64,000 nucleotides of DNA from Ectorhizobium quercum (GTDB lineage: Bacteria; Pseudomonadota; Alphaproteobacteria; Rhizobiales; Rhizobiaceae), in the NCBI RefSeq assembly GCF_026552795.1, contig NZ_JANFPI010000001.1, forward strand, positions 186,001 to 250,000. The letters run 5' to 3'. A program made the position numbers and the translations under genes. Positions 8,677-19,482 of this stretch are shown piece after piece (the first letter of the stretch is position 1; each line of letters starts with the position of its first letter). The notes under the pieces are model-generated. The model worked only from the letters and a program-made list of their open reading frames with translations, searched no databases and was not told the origin of the DNA.

Positions 8677-9699
8677 TCAGCCGCGCCAGCGGCGGCCTTC
8701 GGTGGCGACGCCGAAATTCGTCGGCGTGCGGGCATAGGCGGCAAGGCCCGCCAGCGCCGCCTGCGGATGGGTGACGGCAAAGGTGGGGATCGTCCGCATC
8801 AGCGCCGAATGCGGTGCCTTGTCCTCGAACGCCGCGCGGAATTCCGGCTGCTTCAGGACGGGCAGGATCTTCTGCGTGATGCCGCCTGCCAGATAGACGC
8901 CGCCGCGCGCCATGAAGGCGAGTGCCATGTCGCCGGCGACGCGGCCGAGATAGGTCGCGAAAAGCGACAGCGTCTCGACGGCGACGGCATCGTTCCCGCC
9001 GAGACCGGCGGCGGTGACGTCGGCCGGATCGGACAGGGCCGGCTTCACGCCGTCCGCCTTGCAGACGGCGCGGTAGAGGTTCACGATGCCGCGGCCGCAC
9101 AGCACCTGCTCGGCGGAAACGCGCCCTTCGATGCGCTCGATATGGGGGAAGACCGAAAAGTCGCGTTCGCTGCGCGGCCCGAGATCGACATGGCCGCCCT
9201 CGCCGGAAACGGGAATCCAGCGCCGCTGGACATGGACCAGCCCGGCGACGCCGAGCCCGGTGCCGGGGCCGAGCACGACCCGCGACGCGACCGGCACCTT
9301 GCCGACGCTGCCGATCTCCTCGCGGTTTTCGTCCGACATCGATGCCACGGCCAGCGCCTGCGCCTCGAAATCGTTGATGACGACGATGTCTTCCAGTCCG
9401 AGGCTGGCGCACATGTCGGCCGGGCGCAGCACCCAGTGACAGTTGGTCAGCGGAATTTCCTTGCTGTGGATCGGCCCGGCAACGGCGAGAATGGCCGAAC
9501 GCGGCTGGATCGAGGTCTTGTCGAGCACGCCCTGCTGGATCGCGTCCTCGATGCCGGCGAAATCCGCCGTGCGCAGGATCGGAAATTCCTTCGGTTCCGC
9601 ATAGGTATCGATGAGAATCGAAAAGCGGGCGTTCGTTCCGCCGATGTCCCCGATCAGGATGGGAAAGGGCTGATGGTCGGTGTCCGGGTATTTGAGCAT
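8677..9699 (-). CDS. glk: Glucokinase
   Basis: 340-residue bacterial-type glucokinase. Phosphate-binding [14 protein letters not shown] near residue 14, [12 protein letters not shown] around 150, substrate-region EGGHVDLGP near 173 and LAGGITQKI in the C-terminal third. Phosphorylates glucose with ATP in the cytoplasm. The start [10 protein letters not shown] was chosen over an ATG 75 nt upstream whose extension has no family resemblance. Transcribed in the same direction as the ABC exporter gene 100 bp downstream. Confidence 0.94.
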   Translation of the reverse strand: MLKYPDTDHQPFPILIGDIGGTNARFSILIDTYAEPKEFPILRTADFAGIEDAIQQGVLDKTSIQPRSAILAVAGPIHSKEIPLTNCHWVLRPADMCASLGLEDIVVINDFEAQALAVASMSDENREEIGSVGKVPVASRVVLGPGTGLGVAGLVHVQRRWIPVSGEGGHVDLGPRSERDFSVFPHIERIEGRVSAEQVLCGRGIVNLYRAVCKADGVKPALSDPADVTAAGLGGNDAVAVETLSLFATYLGRVAGDMALAFMARGGVYLAGGITQKILPVLKQPEFRAAFEDKAPHSALMRTIPTFAVTHPQAALAGLAAYARTPTNFGVATEGRRWRG

Positions 9700-9921
9700 C
9701 GTCGATCCGTTTTCGCGCCGCAGGGCGCCGTGTGCGAGAGGCTGGCAGGGGCCGCGACCGCCTGACGATCGCAAGGCCGGCCGTCAGGCGGATATGACCT
9801 TATACCCGCTTCGTTACGATCCGGCTATGTTTCCGGATGCGTTCCGCATCGCCGCAGCCCTGTCATTTCAACCGATTGAATAGCGCCGGGACCACGCAGA
9901 GGCAAGCCCCTTCGATCGGTT

Positions 9922-10950
9922 TCAGCGCCCGGCGGGCCGGGCCCGCGGCACGGGAATCGTCTGGCCGGGCAGAAGTGCTCCGGCTGCGGCCGGCGCGGCA
10001 GGGGAGGGCGCGTAGGCGCTGGCGGCCACCGCGCCGGAGGGGGCGGCGGCCAGCACGGCGGAGCAGGCCCTCGGCAGGTCGGCCAGCGTTACGGCGCGCG
10101 GCGGCTTGGGCGGCGGCGCGTTCGGGTCCTTCTTCGGTGCCGCCCAGGGCTCCTTGGTGAACCACCAGGCGAGGTTCTTGCCGCAATCGTCGCCGCTCGG
10201 CGGCGCGGCCTGTTCCTGGCAGCCGGAAGCCCCGGCGGGGCAGGAGATGCGGATGTGGAAATGCGCGTCGTGGCCGTAGATCGGGCGCACCTTGCCGAGC
10301 AGGTTGCGGTTGCCGGTCCAGGTCTCGCAAAGCCGCTTCTTGATCGCCGGGTTGACGAAGATGCGCGCCACTTCCGGATAGCTTGCCGCCTTCATGATCA
10401 GGCGGGCATGGGCGGGCGTCCACTTGCTGTCGTCGATGGTCAGGAACTTGTTGGGCGCCAGCATGGAGGTGAAGGGCATCTGGTCCCGTTCGCTCGCTGA
10501 AAGGCGGCGGTTCGGCATCGGCGTCAGCCAGATGTCGGTGTCGAGGCCGATCTGATGCGAGGCGTGGCCGCTCGTCATCGGTCCGCCGCGCGGCTGGGAG
10601 ATGTCGCCGACGAGAAGCCCCGGCCAGCCTTCCCGCACGCCGTCGCGCGAAAGCCGCTGGATGACGGACAGAAGCTCCGGATGGCCCCAGTTGCGGTTAC
10701 GCGAGAGGCGCATCACCTGCCAGTTCGGACCGTCGACCGGCAGGGCCTGCGCCCCCTCGATGCAGCCCTTGGCATAGGAACCGTAGGGCACCGGCGAACC
10801 GGCGCTCGGAACCGCGGCCGCGCCGAAAAGCGCCTTGGCGGGGGTGGCGTTGTCCGCCGCTGCCGGCGATGCGCCGGCGGCGACCGCCAGAGCCAGGAGC
10901 GCGCCGGCAACCCGCCGGGTGCCGGAAGAACGTGTGAGGAAGGATGTCAT
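9922..10950 (-). CDS. mepA: Penicillin-insensitive murein endopeptidase MepA
   Basis: 342 residues with a signal peptide (hydrophobic stretch, cleavage near ASPAAAD at about 32) and the M74 zinc-peptidase motifs SGHASHQIGLDTDIWL and DAHFHIRISCP. Cleaves D-Ala-meso-DAP cross-links in periplasmic peptidoglycan. The C-terminal 60 residues are Ala/Pro-rich, beyond the catalytic domain. Divergent from the Yej-type peptide importer, which could take up its soluble products. Confidence 0.94.
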   Translation of the reverse strand: MTSFLTRSSGTRRVAGALLALAVAAGASPAAADNATPAKALFGAAAVPSAGSPVPYGSYAKGCIEGAQALPVDGPNWQVMRLSRNRNWGHPELLSVIQRLSRDGVREGWPGLLVGDISQPRGGPMTSGHASHQIGLDTDIWLTPMPNRRLSASERDQMPFTSMLAPNKFLTIDDSKWTPAHARLIMKAASYPEVARIFVNPAIKKRLCETWTGNRNLLGKVRPIYGHDAHFHIRISCPAGASGCQEQAAPPSGDDCGKNLAWWFTKEPWAAPKKDPNAPPPKPPRAVTLADLPRACSAVLAAAPSGAVAASAYAPSPAAPAAAGALLPGQTIPVPRARPAGR

Positions 10951-11181
10951 GCCGCTGCCGCTCGTCTTTCGTTTCCACGCGGTCGGTGCGGAGCCGCCGC
11001 CTGCCGGGCAGGATCCGCCTCGTTCCCGCGTGCCCCTGGGAATACGTTTCTTGTAAACTGATTTGCGATTGGGGTGAAAGCGTGGCCTTTGCGCCGCTCG
11101 GCTTATTGTGATCGACGGCCCCTGTTTTTCGCCTTACTTTGGCCTATGCTTGGGTTGCGATGCAAAAACGAAAGGGTTGGC

Positions 11182-13023
11182 ATGGCTGCAATGCGGATGA
11201 TGGTGACGGGGCTTGCGGTTCTGGCGGCGAGTTTGATCGCGCTGGCGCCTGCGGGCCGGGCGGACGACAGGGTGTGGCGTCACGGCGTGACGCTCGGCGA
11301 CGAGATGAAGTATCCGGAAGGCTTCGCCCGCTTCGACTATGTCAATCCGGATGCGCCGAAGGGCGGCACGCTCAGGCTGTCCTCGGACGGCACGTTCGAC
11401 AGTTTCAACGCCACCCTCGCCAGGGGCGAGGTCGCAGTCGGCGTCGGCATGGTGTTCGACACGCTGCTGAAAGCCTCCGGCGACGAGGTTTCGACCGCCT
11501 ACGGGCTGCTGGCGGAATCGCTCTCCTATCCCGATGACGTGTCCGAAGTGACCTTCCGCCTGCGCCCGGAAGCGAAATGGGCCGACGGTGAGCCCGTGAC
11601 GCCCGCCGACGTGATCTTTTCCTTCGAGACGCTGAAGGAACACAATCCGCTTTACGGCAACTATTACCGCCACGTCACCGAAGCGGTCGAGACCGGCGAG
11701 CGCGAGGTGACGTTCCGCTTCGACGAGAAGAACAATCGCGAATTGCCGCAGATCCTCGGCCAGTTCCCCATCGTGCCGAAGCACTGGTGGGAGGGCACGG
11801 GGCCGGACGGCAGGCCGCGCGACATTTCCCGCACGACGCTGGAGCCGGTGATGGGCTCCGGCCCCTACCGGATCGCTTCCTTTTCCGCCGGCTCGACCAT
11901 CCGCTACGAGCTGCGCGACGACTATTGGGGCAAGGACCTTCCGGTCAATGTCGGCCAGAACAATTTCGGCGTCGTCACCTATACCTATTTCGGAGACCGC
12001 GACGTCGAGTTCGAAGCCTTCCGTGCCGGCAATATCGACTACTGGTACGAGAACATGGCCGCCCGCTGGGCCACGGGCTACGATTTTCCCGCGATGAAGG
12101 ACGGCCGCGTGCTGCGCGAGGAGATCGAGAACCCCTTCCGCGCGACCGGGGTGATGCAGGCGCTGGTTCCCAACATGCGCCGTGGGAAGTTCAAGGACGA
12201 GCGGGTCCGCGAGGCTTTGAACTACGGCTTCGATTTCGAGGAACTGAACCGCACCATCGCCTTTTCCGCCTACAAGCGGGTGGACAGTTTCTTCTGGGGC
12301 ACGGAACTGGCCTCCTCCGGCCTGCCGGAAGGCCGGGAGAAGGAAATCCTCGAAGGGCTGAAGGACAAGGTGCCGGAACGGGTCTTCACCACGCCCTACG
12401 CCAATCCGGTCGGTGGCGATCCGCAGAAATCGCGCGAGAACCTGCGCACGGCGCTGACGCTCTTCCGGGAAGCCGGCTACGAATTGCGCGGAAACCGCCT
12501 CGTCAACGCGGCGACCGGCGAGCCCTTCGTCTTCGAGATCCTGCTGTCGAGCCCGACGCTGGAGCGCTGGGCCGTGCCCTATGCCCAGAACCTGCGCAAG
12601 ATCGGCGTGGAGGCGCGCGTGCGCACGGTCGATCCGGCGCAATACACCAACCGGGTGCGCGCCTTCGACTACGACGTGACCTGGACGGTCTGGGCGCAGA
12701 CGCTGCATCCCGGCAACGAGCAGTCGGACTACTGGGGGTCGGTCTCGGTCGACCGGCAGGGATCGAAGAACTATGCCGGCATCTCCGATCCGGCCATCGA
12801 CGAGCTGATCCGCATGGTGACGTTCGCGCAGACCCGCGCCGAACTGGTGCCCGCGGTCCATGCGCTCGACCGCGTTCTGCTCGCCCACCATTACGTGATG
12901 CCGCTCTTCTACGGCAATACGGCGCGCATCGCCTATTCGAACGCGCTCTCCCATCCGGCGGAACTGCCCTATTACGGCACCGGGTTTCCGGATGTGTGGT
13001 GGTCGAAGGCCGCGGCGAACTGA
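11182..13023 (+). CDS. ABC importer, periplasmic peptide/muropeptide-binding protein (SBP family 5)
   Basis: 613 residues with a signal peptide (MVTGLAVLAASLIALAPAGRA then DD) and the family-5 solute-binding fold. Recognisable stretches are YVNPDAPKGGTLR, KWADGEPVTPADVIFSF and VMGSGPYRI. The start MAAMRMMV was chosen because the longer upstream extension is not signal-like; AAAGGG lies 8-9 nt before it. First gene of an operon with yejB, yejE and yejF homologues. The equivalent binding protein in Agrobacterium has, as I recall, been called YepA and linked to muropeptide uptake; YejA-like function is the alternative. Confidence 0.88.
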   Translation: MAAMRMMVTGLAVLAASLIALAPAGRADDRVWRHGVTLGDEMKYPEGFARFDYVNPDAPKGGTLRLSSDGTFDSFNATLARGEVAVGVGMVFDTLLKASGDEVSTAYGLLAESLSYPDDVSEVTFRLRPEAKWADGEPVTPADVIFSFETLKEHNPLYGNYYRHVTEAVETGEREVTFRFDEKNNRELPQILGQFPIVPKHWWEGTGPDGRPRDISRTTLEPVMGSGPYRIASFSAGSTIRYELRDDYWGKDLPVNVGQNNFGVVTYTYFGDRDVEFEAFRAGNIDYWYENMAARWATGYDFPAMKDGRVLREEIENPFRATGVMQALVPNMRRGKFKDERVREALNYGFDFEELNRTIAFSAYKRVDSFFWGTELASSGLPEGREKEILEGLKDKVPERVFTTPYANPVGGDPQKSRENLRTALTLFREAGYELRGNRLVNAATGEPFVFEILLSSPTLERWAVPYAQNLRKIGVEARVRTVDPAQYTNRVRAFDYDVTWTVWAQTLHPGNEQSDYWGSVSVDRQGSKNYAGISDPAIDELIRMVTFAQTRAELVPAVHALDRVLLAHHYVMPLFYGNTARIAYSNALSHPAELPYYGTGFPDVWWSKAAAN

Positions 13024-13131
13024 GCCGGGGTTGCGTTGGCGGCTGGAGCCGTTACCAAATGAAACGGAACGAATCACGCCGCCCGCCGCAGGGCGGTGCC
13101 TGCTTGGAAACGACCGGAAGGGCCTGATCGT

Positions 13132-14229
13132 ATGGGCGCCTATATTCTCAGACGCCTTCTCCTGATGATCCCGACGATGATCGGCATCATGGGCATTTCG
13201 TTTCTCGTCGTGCAGTTCGCGCCGGGCGGTCCCGTCGAACAGGTCATCGCCCAGCTCACGGGGCAGGCCGACGGCGTTTCCGACCGCCTGAGCGGTGGCG
13301 GCGGCGACATGCTGGGCGGGCAGGACTTCTCCTCCCAGGACAGTTCGAGATATCGCGGCGCGCAGGGCCTCGACCCGGAACTGATCGAGAAGCTCGAAAG
13401 GCAGTTCGGCTTCGACAAGCCGCCGCTGACCCGCTTTCTCGACATGATGTGGAACTACATCCGCTTCGATTTCGGCGAGAGCTTCTTCCGCAACACGCCG
13501 GTGATCGACCTCATCATCGACAAGCTGCCGGTCTCGATCTCGCTCGGCGTCTGGATCCTGATCATTTCCTACACGATCTCGGTTCCGCTCGGCATCCGCA
13601 AGGCGGTTAAGGACGGTTCGGCCTTCGACGTGTGGACCTCGGGCGTCATCATCGTCGGCTATGCAGTGCCCAGCTTCCTGTTCGGCATCCTGCTGATCGT
13701 GCTTTTCGCCGGCGGCTCGTTCTTCGACTGGTTCCCGCTGCGCGGCCTCGTCTCCGACAATTTCAGCCAGCTGTCGTGGTGGGAGAAGATCATCGACTAT
13801 TTCTGGCACCTGACGCTGCCGCTGATCTCGCTGGCGCTCTCGGCCTTCGCCACGACGACGCTCCTGACCAAGAACTCGTTCCTCGACGAGATCCGCAAGC
13901 AATATGTCGTCACGGCCCGCGCCAAGGGGCTGAGCGAGCGCAAGGTTCTCTACGGCCACGTCTTCCGCAATGCCATGCTGATCGTCATCGCCGGTTTTCC
14001 GGGGGCCTTCATCTCGGCTTTCTTCACCGGATCGCTGCTCATCGAGAACATCTTCTCGCTCGACGGGCTCGGGCGGCTCGGCTATCTCGCCATCGTCAAC
14101 CGCGACTACCCGATCGTCTTCGGCACGCTCTACATCTTCTCGCTGCTCGGCCTCGTCGTCGGTCTGGTGTCCGACCTGATCTACACCTGGATCGACCCGC
14201 GCATCGATTTCGACAAGAGGGAGGTCTGA
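13132..14229 (+). CDS. yejB: Peptide ABC transporter permease YejB
   Basis: 365-residue inner-membrane permease starting [18 protein letters not shown], with six predicted transmembrane segments. A large periplasmic loop follows the first, containing a Gly/Ser-rich stretch (GGGGDMLGG) typical of YejB. The inner-membrane-component motif lies around [13 protein letters not shown]. Pairs with YejE to form the channel. Lies 108 bp behind the binding-protein gene and one base ahead of yejE. Confidence 0.94.
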   Translation: MGAYILRRLLLMIPTMIGIMGISFLVVQFAPGGPVEQVIAQLTGQADGVSDRLSGGGGDMLGGQDFSSQDSSRYRGAQGLDPELIEKLERQFGFDKPPLTRFLDMMWNYIRFDFGESFFRNTPVIDLIIDKLPVSISLGVWILIISYTISVPLGIRKAVKDGSAFDVWTSGVIIVGYAVPSFLFGILLIVLFAGGSFFDWFPLRGLVSDNFSQLSWWEKIIDYFWHLTLPLISLALSAFATTTLLTKNSFLDEIRKQYVVTARAKGLSERKVLYGHVFRNAMLIVIAGFPGAFISAFFTGSLLIENIFSLDGLGRLGYLAIVNRDYPIVFGTLYIFSLLGLVVGLVSDLIYTWIDPRIDFDKREV

Positions 14230-14230
14230 C

Positions 14231-15379
14231 ATGGATGCGACCTCGCCCGCATCGGCGGCGCAAACCGCGAAGAAGCCGCGCCGTCCCTGGCTTTCGCCGG
14301 TCAACCGGCGCCGGCTGGAGAACTTCAAGGCGAACCGCCGCGGCTACTGGTCCTTCTGGATCTTCATGATACTGTTCGTCCTGAGCCTTTTCGCCGAGTT
14401 CATCGCCAACGACAGGCCGCTCCTCGTCTCCTACAAGGGCGAGATCCTGTTTCCCGTGGTGGTGAACTATCCGGAGGAGAAGTTCGGCGGCTTCCTGGCC
14501 GAAACCGACTACCGCTCCTCCTTCATCGCCGACGAGATCGACGCGAACGGCTGGGCGGTCTGGCCGCCGATCCGCTATTCCTACAACACCGTCAATTCGA
14601 ACATCCCGCATTCCGCTCCGACCCCGCCTTTCTGGCTGATGAGCGAGGAGGAGCGCTGCTCGGCCTATCCGGGGGGGACTGCCGATCCGGATTGCAATTT
14701 CGGCAACCTCAACTGGTTCGGCACCGACGACCAGGCCCGCGACGTCACCGCCCGCATGATCTACGGTTTCCGCATCTCCGTCCTGTTCGGGCTGGCGCTG
14801 ACGATCTGCTCGGCGGTGGTCGGGGTCTCGGCGGGCGCGGTGCAGGGCTATTTCGGCGGCTGGACCGACCTGCTTCTCCAGCGCTTCATCGAGATCTGGT
14901 CGTCGATGCCGGTGCTCTACATCCTGCTGATCATTGCGGCGATCCTTCCGCCCGGCTTCTTCATATTGCTCGGCATCATGCTGCTGTTCTCCTGGGTGGG
15001 GTTCGTCGGCATCGTGCGTGCGGAATTTCTGCGCGCCCGCAATTTCGAATATGTGCGGGCGGCCCGCGCGCTCGGCGTCGGCAATGCGACAATCATGCTG
15101 CGACACCTTTTGCCGAACGCGATGGTGGCGACGCTGACCTTCCTGCCGTTCATCCTGTCCGGCTCGATCACCACGCTGACCTCGCTCGATTTCCTCGGCT
15201 TCGGCATGCCGCCCGGCTCGCCGTCCCTCGGCGAGATGATCGCGCAGGGCAAGAAGAACCTTCAGGCGCCCTGGCTGGGGCTGGCGGCCTTCTTCACCAT
15301 GTCGATCATGCTGTCGCTGCTGATCTTCGTCGGCGAGGCGGTGCGCGATGCCTTCGATCCGCGCAAGACGTTCCGGTGA
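14231..15379 (+). CDS. yejE: Peptide ABC transporter permease YejE
   Basis: 382 residues with a first transmembrane segment near 40-60, a long periplasmic region (about 65-165) and a C-terminal permease domain with the EAA-like loop (RAARALGVGNATIMLRH) near 280. Second channel subunit of the Yej-type importer. Shine-Dalgarno GGGAGG lies just before the ATG. The yejF start follows 7 bp after the stop. Confidence 0.94.
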   Translation: MDATSPASAAQTAKKPRRPWLSPVNRRRLENFKANRRGYWSFWIFMILFVLSLFAEFIANDRPLLVSYKGEILFPVVVNYPEEKFGGFLAETDYRSSFIADEIDANGWAVWPPIRYSYNTVNSNIPHSAPTPPFWLMSEEERCSAYPGGTADPDCNFGNLNWFGTDDQARDVTARMIYGFRISVLFGLALTICSAVVGVSAGAVQGYFGGWTDLLLQRFIEIWSSMPVLYILLIIAAILPPGFFILLGIMLLFSWVGFVGIVRAEFLRARNFEYVRAARALGVGNATIMLRHLLPNAMVATLTFLPFILSGSITTLTSLDFLGFGMPPGSPSLGEMIAQGKKNLQAPWLGLAAFFTMSIMLSLLIFVGEAVRDAFDPRKTFR

Positions 15380-15386
15380 GGCGGTA

Positions 15387-17021
15387 ATGACAGAGCAACA
15401 CAAGAACCCGCTTCTTTCGGTGAGGAACCTCTCCGTCGCCTTCCACCAGGCGGGGGAGACCGCGCTTGCGGTCGACGACGTGTCCTTCGACATCATGCCG
15501 GGAGAGGTGGTGGCGCTGGTGGGCGAATCCGGCTCCGGCAAGTCCGTGTCCGCCAATTCGATCCTGAAACTGCTTCCCTATCCGGCGGCCAGCCATCCCA
15601 CGGGCGAGATCCTCTTTCAGGGCACGGATCTGCTGAAGGCCGACGAGCGCACGCTGAGAAGGGTGCGCGGCAACGACATCACCATGATCTTCCAGGAGCC
15701 GATGACCTCGCTCAATCCGCTCCACACGATCGAGAAGCAGATCGGCGAAATCCTCGAACTGCATCAGGCCATCACCGGCGACAAGGCCCGCACCCGTACG
15801 CTGGAACTGCTCAACCAGGTCGGCATCCGCGAGCCCGAGAAACGGCTGAAGGCCTATCCGCACGAGCTTTCGGGTGGCCAGCGTCAGCGCGTGATGATCG
15901 CGATGGCGCTGGCCAACCGCCCGGCGCTGCTCATTGCCGACGAGCCGACCACCGCGCTCGACGTGACCGTGCAGGCGCAGATCCTCGAACTGCTGCGCGA
16001 CCTCAAGGTCACGCACGGCATGTCCATGCTGTTCATCACCCACGATCTCGGCATCGTGCGCAAGTTCGCCGACCGGGTCTGCGTGATGACCGGGGGCAGG
16101 ATCGTCGAGACCGGCGCGGTGGAGGACGTCTTCACGGCGCCGCAGCACGCTTACACAAGGCACCTGCTCGCCTCCGAGCCGCGCGGCGAGCCGCCGCCCG
16201 CCGACCCCACCCGGCCGGTGGTGATCGAGGGCCACGACGTCCGCGTCTGGTTTCCCGTCAAGGCCGGCTTCCTGCGCCGCGTGGTGGACCATGTGAAGGC
16301 GGTGGATGGCATCGACGTGACGCTGCGGGCTGGCCAGACGCTCGGCATCGTCGGCGAAAGCGGCTCCGGCAAGACGACGCTCGGCCTGGCGCTCACGCGT
16401 CTCGTCTCGTCTAAGGGGCGCATCGCCTTTCTCGGCCAGGGCATAGACGGCTACTCCTTCAAGGCGATGCGGCCCCTGCGCGACCGGTTGCAGGTGGTGT
16501 TCCAGGACCCCTACGGCTCGCTATCGCCGCGCATGACCGTGGGCGACATCATCGCCGAGGGACTGAAGGTTCACGAGGCCGCGCTCGATGCCGATGCCCG
16601 CGACGCCCGCGTGGTGGAGGGGCTGACGGAAGTGGGCCTCGACCCGGCCACCCGCTGGCGCTATCCGCACGAGTTTTCCGGCGGCCAGCGCCAGCGCATC
16701 GCCATTGCCCGCGCGATGGTGCTGAAGCCCCGCTTCGTCATGCTGGACGAACCGACCTCGGCGCTGGACATGAGCGTGCAGGCGCAGGTGGTCGATCTGC
16801 TGCGCGATCTCCAGAAACGGCACGATCTCGCCTATCTCTTCATCAGCCACGACCTGAAGGTGGTGAAGGCGCTCGCCAACGATATCGTCGTCATGCGCGC
16901 CGGCAAGGTGGTCGAGCAGGGACCGGCGGCGGACATCTTCTCCGCGCCGAAGGAACCCTATACGCAGGCGCTGCTGGCGGCCGCCTTCGATCTCGAGGCC
17001 CGGCCGGCCGTCGGCCAGTAA
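15387..17021 (+). CDS. yejF: Peptide ABC transporter, duplicated ATP-binding protein YejF
   Basis: 544 residues with two complete ABC ATPase domains. The N-terminal half has Walker A GESGSGKS, signature LSGGQRQR and [12 protein letters not shown]. The C-terminal half has Walker [10 protein letters not shown], signature FSGGQRQR and [11 protein letters not shown]. Fused dual ATPases are typical of YejF. Energises the YejB/YejE channel from the cytoplasm. The start at MTEQHKNP follows GGTGAGG; the longer in-frame extension overlaps yejE. Confidence 0.95.
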   Translation: MTEQHKNPLLSVRNLSVAFHQAGETALAVDDVSFDIMPGEVVALVGESGSGKSVSANSILKLLPYPAASHPTGEILFQGTDLLKADERTLRRVRGNDITMIFQEPMTSLNPLHTIEKQIGEILELHQAITGDKARTRTLELLNQVGIREPEKRLKAYPHELSGGQRQRVMIAMALANRPALLIADEPTTALDVTVQAQILELLRDLKVTHGMSMLFITHDLGIVRKFADRVCVMTGGRIVETGAVEDVFTAPQHAYTRHLLASEPRGEPPPADPTRPVVIEGHDVRVWFPVKAGFLRRVVDHVKAVDGIDVTLRAGQTLGIVGESGSGKTTLGLALTRLVSSKGRIAFLGQGIDGYSFKAMRPLRDRLQVVFQDPYGSLSPRMTVGDIIAEGLKVHEAALDADARDARVVEGLTEVGLDPATRWRYPHEFSGGQRQRIAIARAMVLKPRFVMLDEPTSALDMSVQAQVVDLLRDLQKRHDLAYLFISHDLKVVKALANDIVVMRAGKVVEQGPAADIFSAPKEPYTQALLAAAFDLEARPAVGQ

Positions 17022-17050
17022 GACGCAGCAAAACCGGAAGGACCGTTTTC

Positions 17051-18010
17051 ATGAATGCCAGAAGCGCCATCATTCTCGACCTGAAATTCGCGCGCGGCGA
17101 ACTCCGGGAGACGATCCAGGGCTTTTTTCCGGACCGCGAAATCGTCGATCTGGCCGATCCGGCCAATGCCGGGCGTGACCTTTCCGGTATCGCCTATGCG
17201 GTGGTCTGGAAGCCCGACGCCGATCTCTTCCGCCGCGCGCCTGATCTCGAGCTTCTGTTTTCCGGCGGCGCCGGCGTCGATCACATCATGGCGGTCGAGG
17301 GCATTCCCGACATCCCGATCGTCCGTTTCGTCGATCGCAACCTGACGACGCGCATGAGCGAGTGGGTGGTGCTGCAATGCCTGATCCACCTGCGCCGCGT
17401 CCTGCCTTATCTGGAGCAGCAGCAGAAGCGTATCTGGAGCGAGTTCCTCCAGCCGGAGGCGGCGGAGGTGACGGTCGGCCTGATGGGGCTCGGCGTCCTC
17501 GGCCTCGATGCTGCGGCAAAGCTGAAGGCGCTCGGCTTCGACGTCATCGGCTGGTCGCGCACGAAGAAGCAGATCGAGGGCATGGAGACCTTCGATGCCG
17601 CCGGCATGGACGATTTCCTGTCGCGCACCGATTTTCTCGTCGGCCTGCTGCCCCTGACGCCGGAAACGACAGGGCTTTACGACCGCGCGCTTTTCAGCCG
17701 GCTGCGGCAGGGCGGCGCGCTCAAAAAACCGGTCTTCATCAATGCCGGGCGCGGCGGCAGCCAGAACGAGGCCGATCTTTATGCGGCGCTGGCCGACGGC
17801 ACGCTGGGCGGTGCCTCGGTCGATGTGTTCCAGGTGGAGCCGCTGCCGGAAACGAGCCCGCTCTGGGGCCTCGGCAATCTCGTCATCACGCCGCATGCGG
17901 CCGCCCCTTCCGAGCCGGCGGCGCTTTTCCAGCTCATGCAGGACCAGATCGGCCGCTACGAGCGCGGTGAAACGTTGCAGTTCACGATCGATCGCGCCGC
18001 CGGCTATTGA
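17051..18010 (+). CDS. ghrA: Glyoxylate/hydroxypyruvate reductase A (D-2-hydroxyacid dehydrogenase)
   Basis: 319 residues. The NAD(P)-binding fold has GLMGLGVLG near residues 141-149, and the catalytic elements of the D-2-hydroxyacid dehydrogenase family are present (NAGRGGSQ with Arg, VDVFQVEPLP with Glu, TPHAAA with His). This short form lacking the N-terminal extension fits GhrA-type enzymes reducing glyoxylate and hydroxypyruvate. It follows yejF by 29 bp with its own SD (GGAAGGA), so it may be co-transcribed; no functional link is evident. Confidence 0.85.
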   Translation: MNARSAIILDLKFARGELRETIQGFFPDREIVDLADPANAGRDLSGIAYAVVWKPDADLFRRAPDLELLFSGGAGVDHIMAVEGIPDIPIVRFVDRNLTTRMSEWVVLQCLIHLRRVLPYLEQQQKRIWSEFLQPEAAEVTVGLMGLGVLGLDAAAKLKALGFDVIGWSRTKKQIEGMETFDAAGMDDFLSRTDFLVGLLPLTPETTGLYDRALFSRLRQGGALKKPVFINAGRGGSQNEADLYAALADGTLGGASVDVFQVEPLPETSPLWGLGNLVITPHAAAPSEPAALFQLMQDQIGRYERGETLQFTIDRAAGY

Positions 18011-18123
18011 TGGACCGCCGTCCTCAAGGGTGGACAGGGCTGCGGATTTGGTCATAACTTTCGCCCGGGATGAGCGGCGGAAAAGCCGCCGGAAACATCG
18101 AAGGACGAGGGGATTCAGGGCGC

Positions 18124-19431
18124 ATGACCAACAAGATCGATATAGCGGCGCGCGTGTATAACCACACGTTCAAGCTCGACCCGATCATCCGCAGCCTGAT
18201 CGACACGGATTTCTACAAGCTCCTGATGCTCCAGATGATCTGGAAGCTCTATCCGGATGTGGACGCCACCTTTTCGGTCATCAACCGCACGCGGACGGTC
18301 CGCCTTGCCGACGAGATCGACGAGGGCGAGCTGCGCGCCCAGCTCGATTTCGCCCGCACCCTCCGGCTGACCAAGAAGGAGATGATCTGGCTCGCCGGCA
18401 ATACCTTTTACGGGCGGGCGCAGATATTCGAGCCGGAATTCCTGACCTGGCTTTCCACCTATCAGTTGCCCGAATACGAGCTGACGAAGCGCGACGGCCA
18501 GTACGAACTGACCTTCCGGGGCCGCTGGAAGGACACCACCATGTGGGAGATTCCGGCGCTCGCCATCATCAACGAGCTGCGTTCGCGCGCCGCCATGCGC
18601 AATCGCGGCTTCTTCACGCTGGACGTGCTTTACGCCCGCGCCAAGGCCAAGATGTGGGAAAAGGTGGAGCGGCTGCGCGAATTGCCGCGCCTGAAGATTT
18701 CCGATTTCGGCACCCGCCGCCGGCATTCCTTCCTGTGGCAGCGCTGGTGTGTCGAGGCCCTGAAGGAAGGGATCGGCCCCGCCTTCACCGGAACCAGCAA
18801 CGTATTGCTCGCTATGGATTCCGACCTCGAAGCCGTCGGCACCAATGCCCACGAACTGCCGATGGTGGCTGCCGCCCTTGCGGAAACCGGTGCGGACCTG
18901 AAGGCTGCACCCTACAAGGTTCTGCGCGACTGGAACACGCTCTACGGCGGCAATCTGCTGATCGTGCTGCCGGACGCCTTCGGAACGGCCGCCTTCCTGC
19001 GCAATGCGCCGGACTGGGTGGCCGACTGGACGGGATTCCGCCCGGACAGCGCTCCGCCCGTCGAAGGCGGCGAGAAGATCATCGACTGGTGGAAATCGCG
19101 GGGCCGCGATCCGAAGAAGAAGATGCTGATCTTCTCCGATGGTCTCGACGTCGATGCGATCATCGACACCTATCGCCATTTCGAGGGGCGCGTGCGGATG
19201 AGCTTCGGCTGGGGCACGAACCTGACTAACGATTTCGCCGGCTGCGCGCCGAGCGAGATTGCCGGGCTGAAGCCGATCTCCATCGTCTGCAAGGTGACGG
19301 AGGCCAACGGCCGCCCGGCGGTCAAACTGTCGGACAATCCCGAAAAGGCCACCGGTGATCCGGCCGAGGTCGAACGGTATCTGAAATTCTTCGGCGGCGA
19401 GGATCGCGTTCCCCAGCCCGTGCGCGTATAG
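18124..19431 (+). CDS. pncB: Nicotinate phosphoribosyltransferase
   Basis: 435 residues. Begins [20 protein letters not shown], with the [11 protein letters not shown] segment near residue 28 and [10 protein letters not shown] holding the histidine that is phosphorylated in this family. Converts nicotinate plus PRPP to nicotinate mononucleotide in NAD salvage. The ATG at 18124 was chosen over an upstream in-frame ATG at 18070 because family proteins begin near this point. Ends at a strong terminator shared with the convergent small gene. Confidence 0.95.
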   Translation: MTNKIDIAARVYNHTFKLDPIIRSLIDTDFYKLLMLQMIWKLYPDVDATFSVINRTRTVRLADEIDEGELRAQLDFARTLRLTKKEMIWLAGNTFYGRAQIFEPEFLTWLSTYQLPEYELTKRDGQYELTFRGRWKDTTMWEIPALAIINELRSRAAMRNRGFFTLDVLYARAKAKMWEKVERLRELPRLKISDFGTRRRHSFLWQRWCVEALKEGIGPAFTGTSNVLLAMDSDLEAVGTNAHELPMVAAALAETGADLKAAPYKVLRDWNTLYGGNLLIVLPDAFGTAAFLRNAPDWVADWTGFRPDSAPPVEGGEKIIDWWKSRGRDPKKKMLIFSDGLDVDAIIDTYRHFEGRVRMSFGWGTNLTNDFAGCAPSEIAGLKPISIVCKVTEANGRPAVKLSDNPEKATGDPAEVERYLKFFGGEDRVPQPVRV

Positions 19432-19445
19432 GGCAGGCTGACAAA

Positions 19446-19469
19446 AAAGGCGCCGTCTCCGGCGCCTTT
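19446..19469. terminator. Bidirectional terminator between pncB and the ElaB-like gene
   Basis: GGCGCCG-TCTC-CGGCGCC stem flanked by A6 on the left and TTT on the right, 15 bp after the pncB stop and 14 bp from the stop of the convergent gene. Suitable for terminating both transcripts. Confidence 0.8.
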
Positions 19470-19482
19470 CGGGAAGCAGCGC

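Noticed and set aside
11134-14328. 1064-residue minus-strand open frame opposite the importer genes
   Set aside because: Antisense to clearly coding yej-type genes; long stop-free antisense frames are expected at this GC content, and the translation is Asp/Arg/His-rich without any domain.
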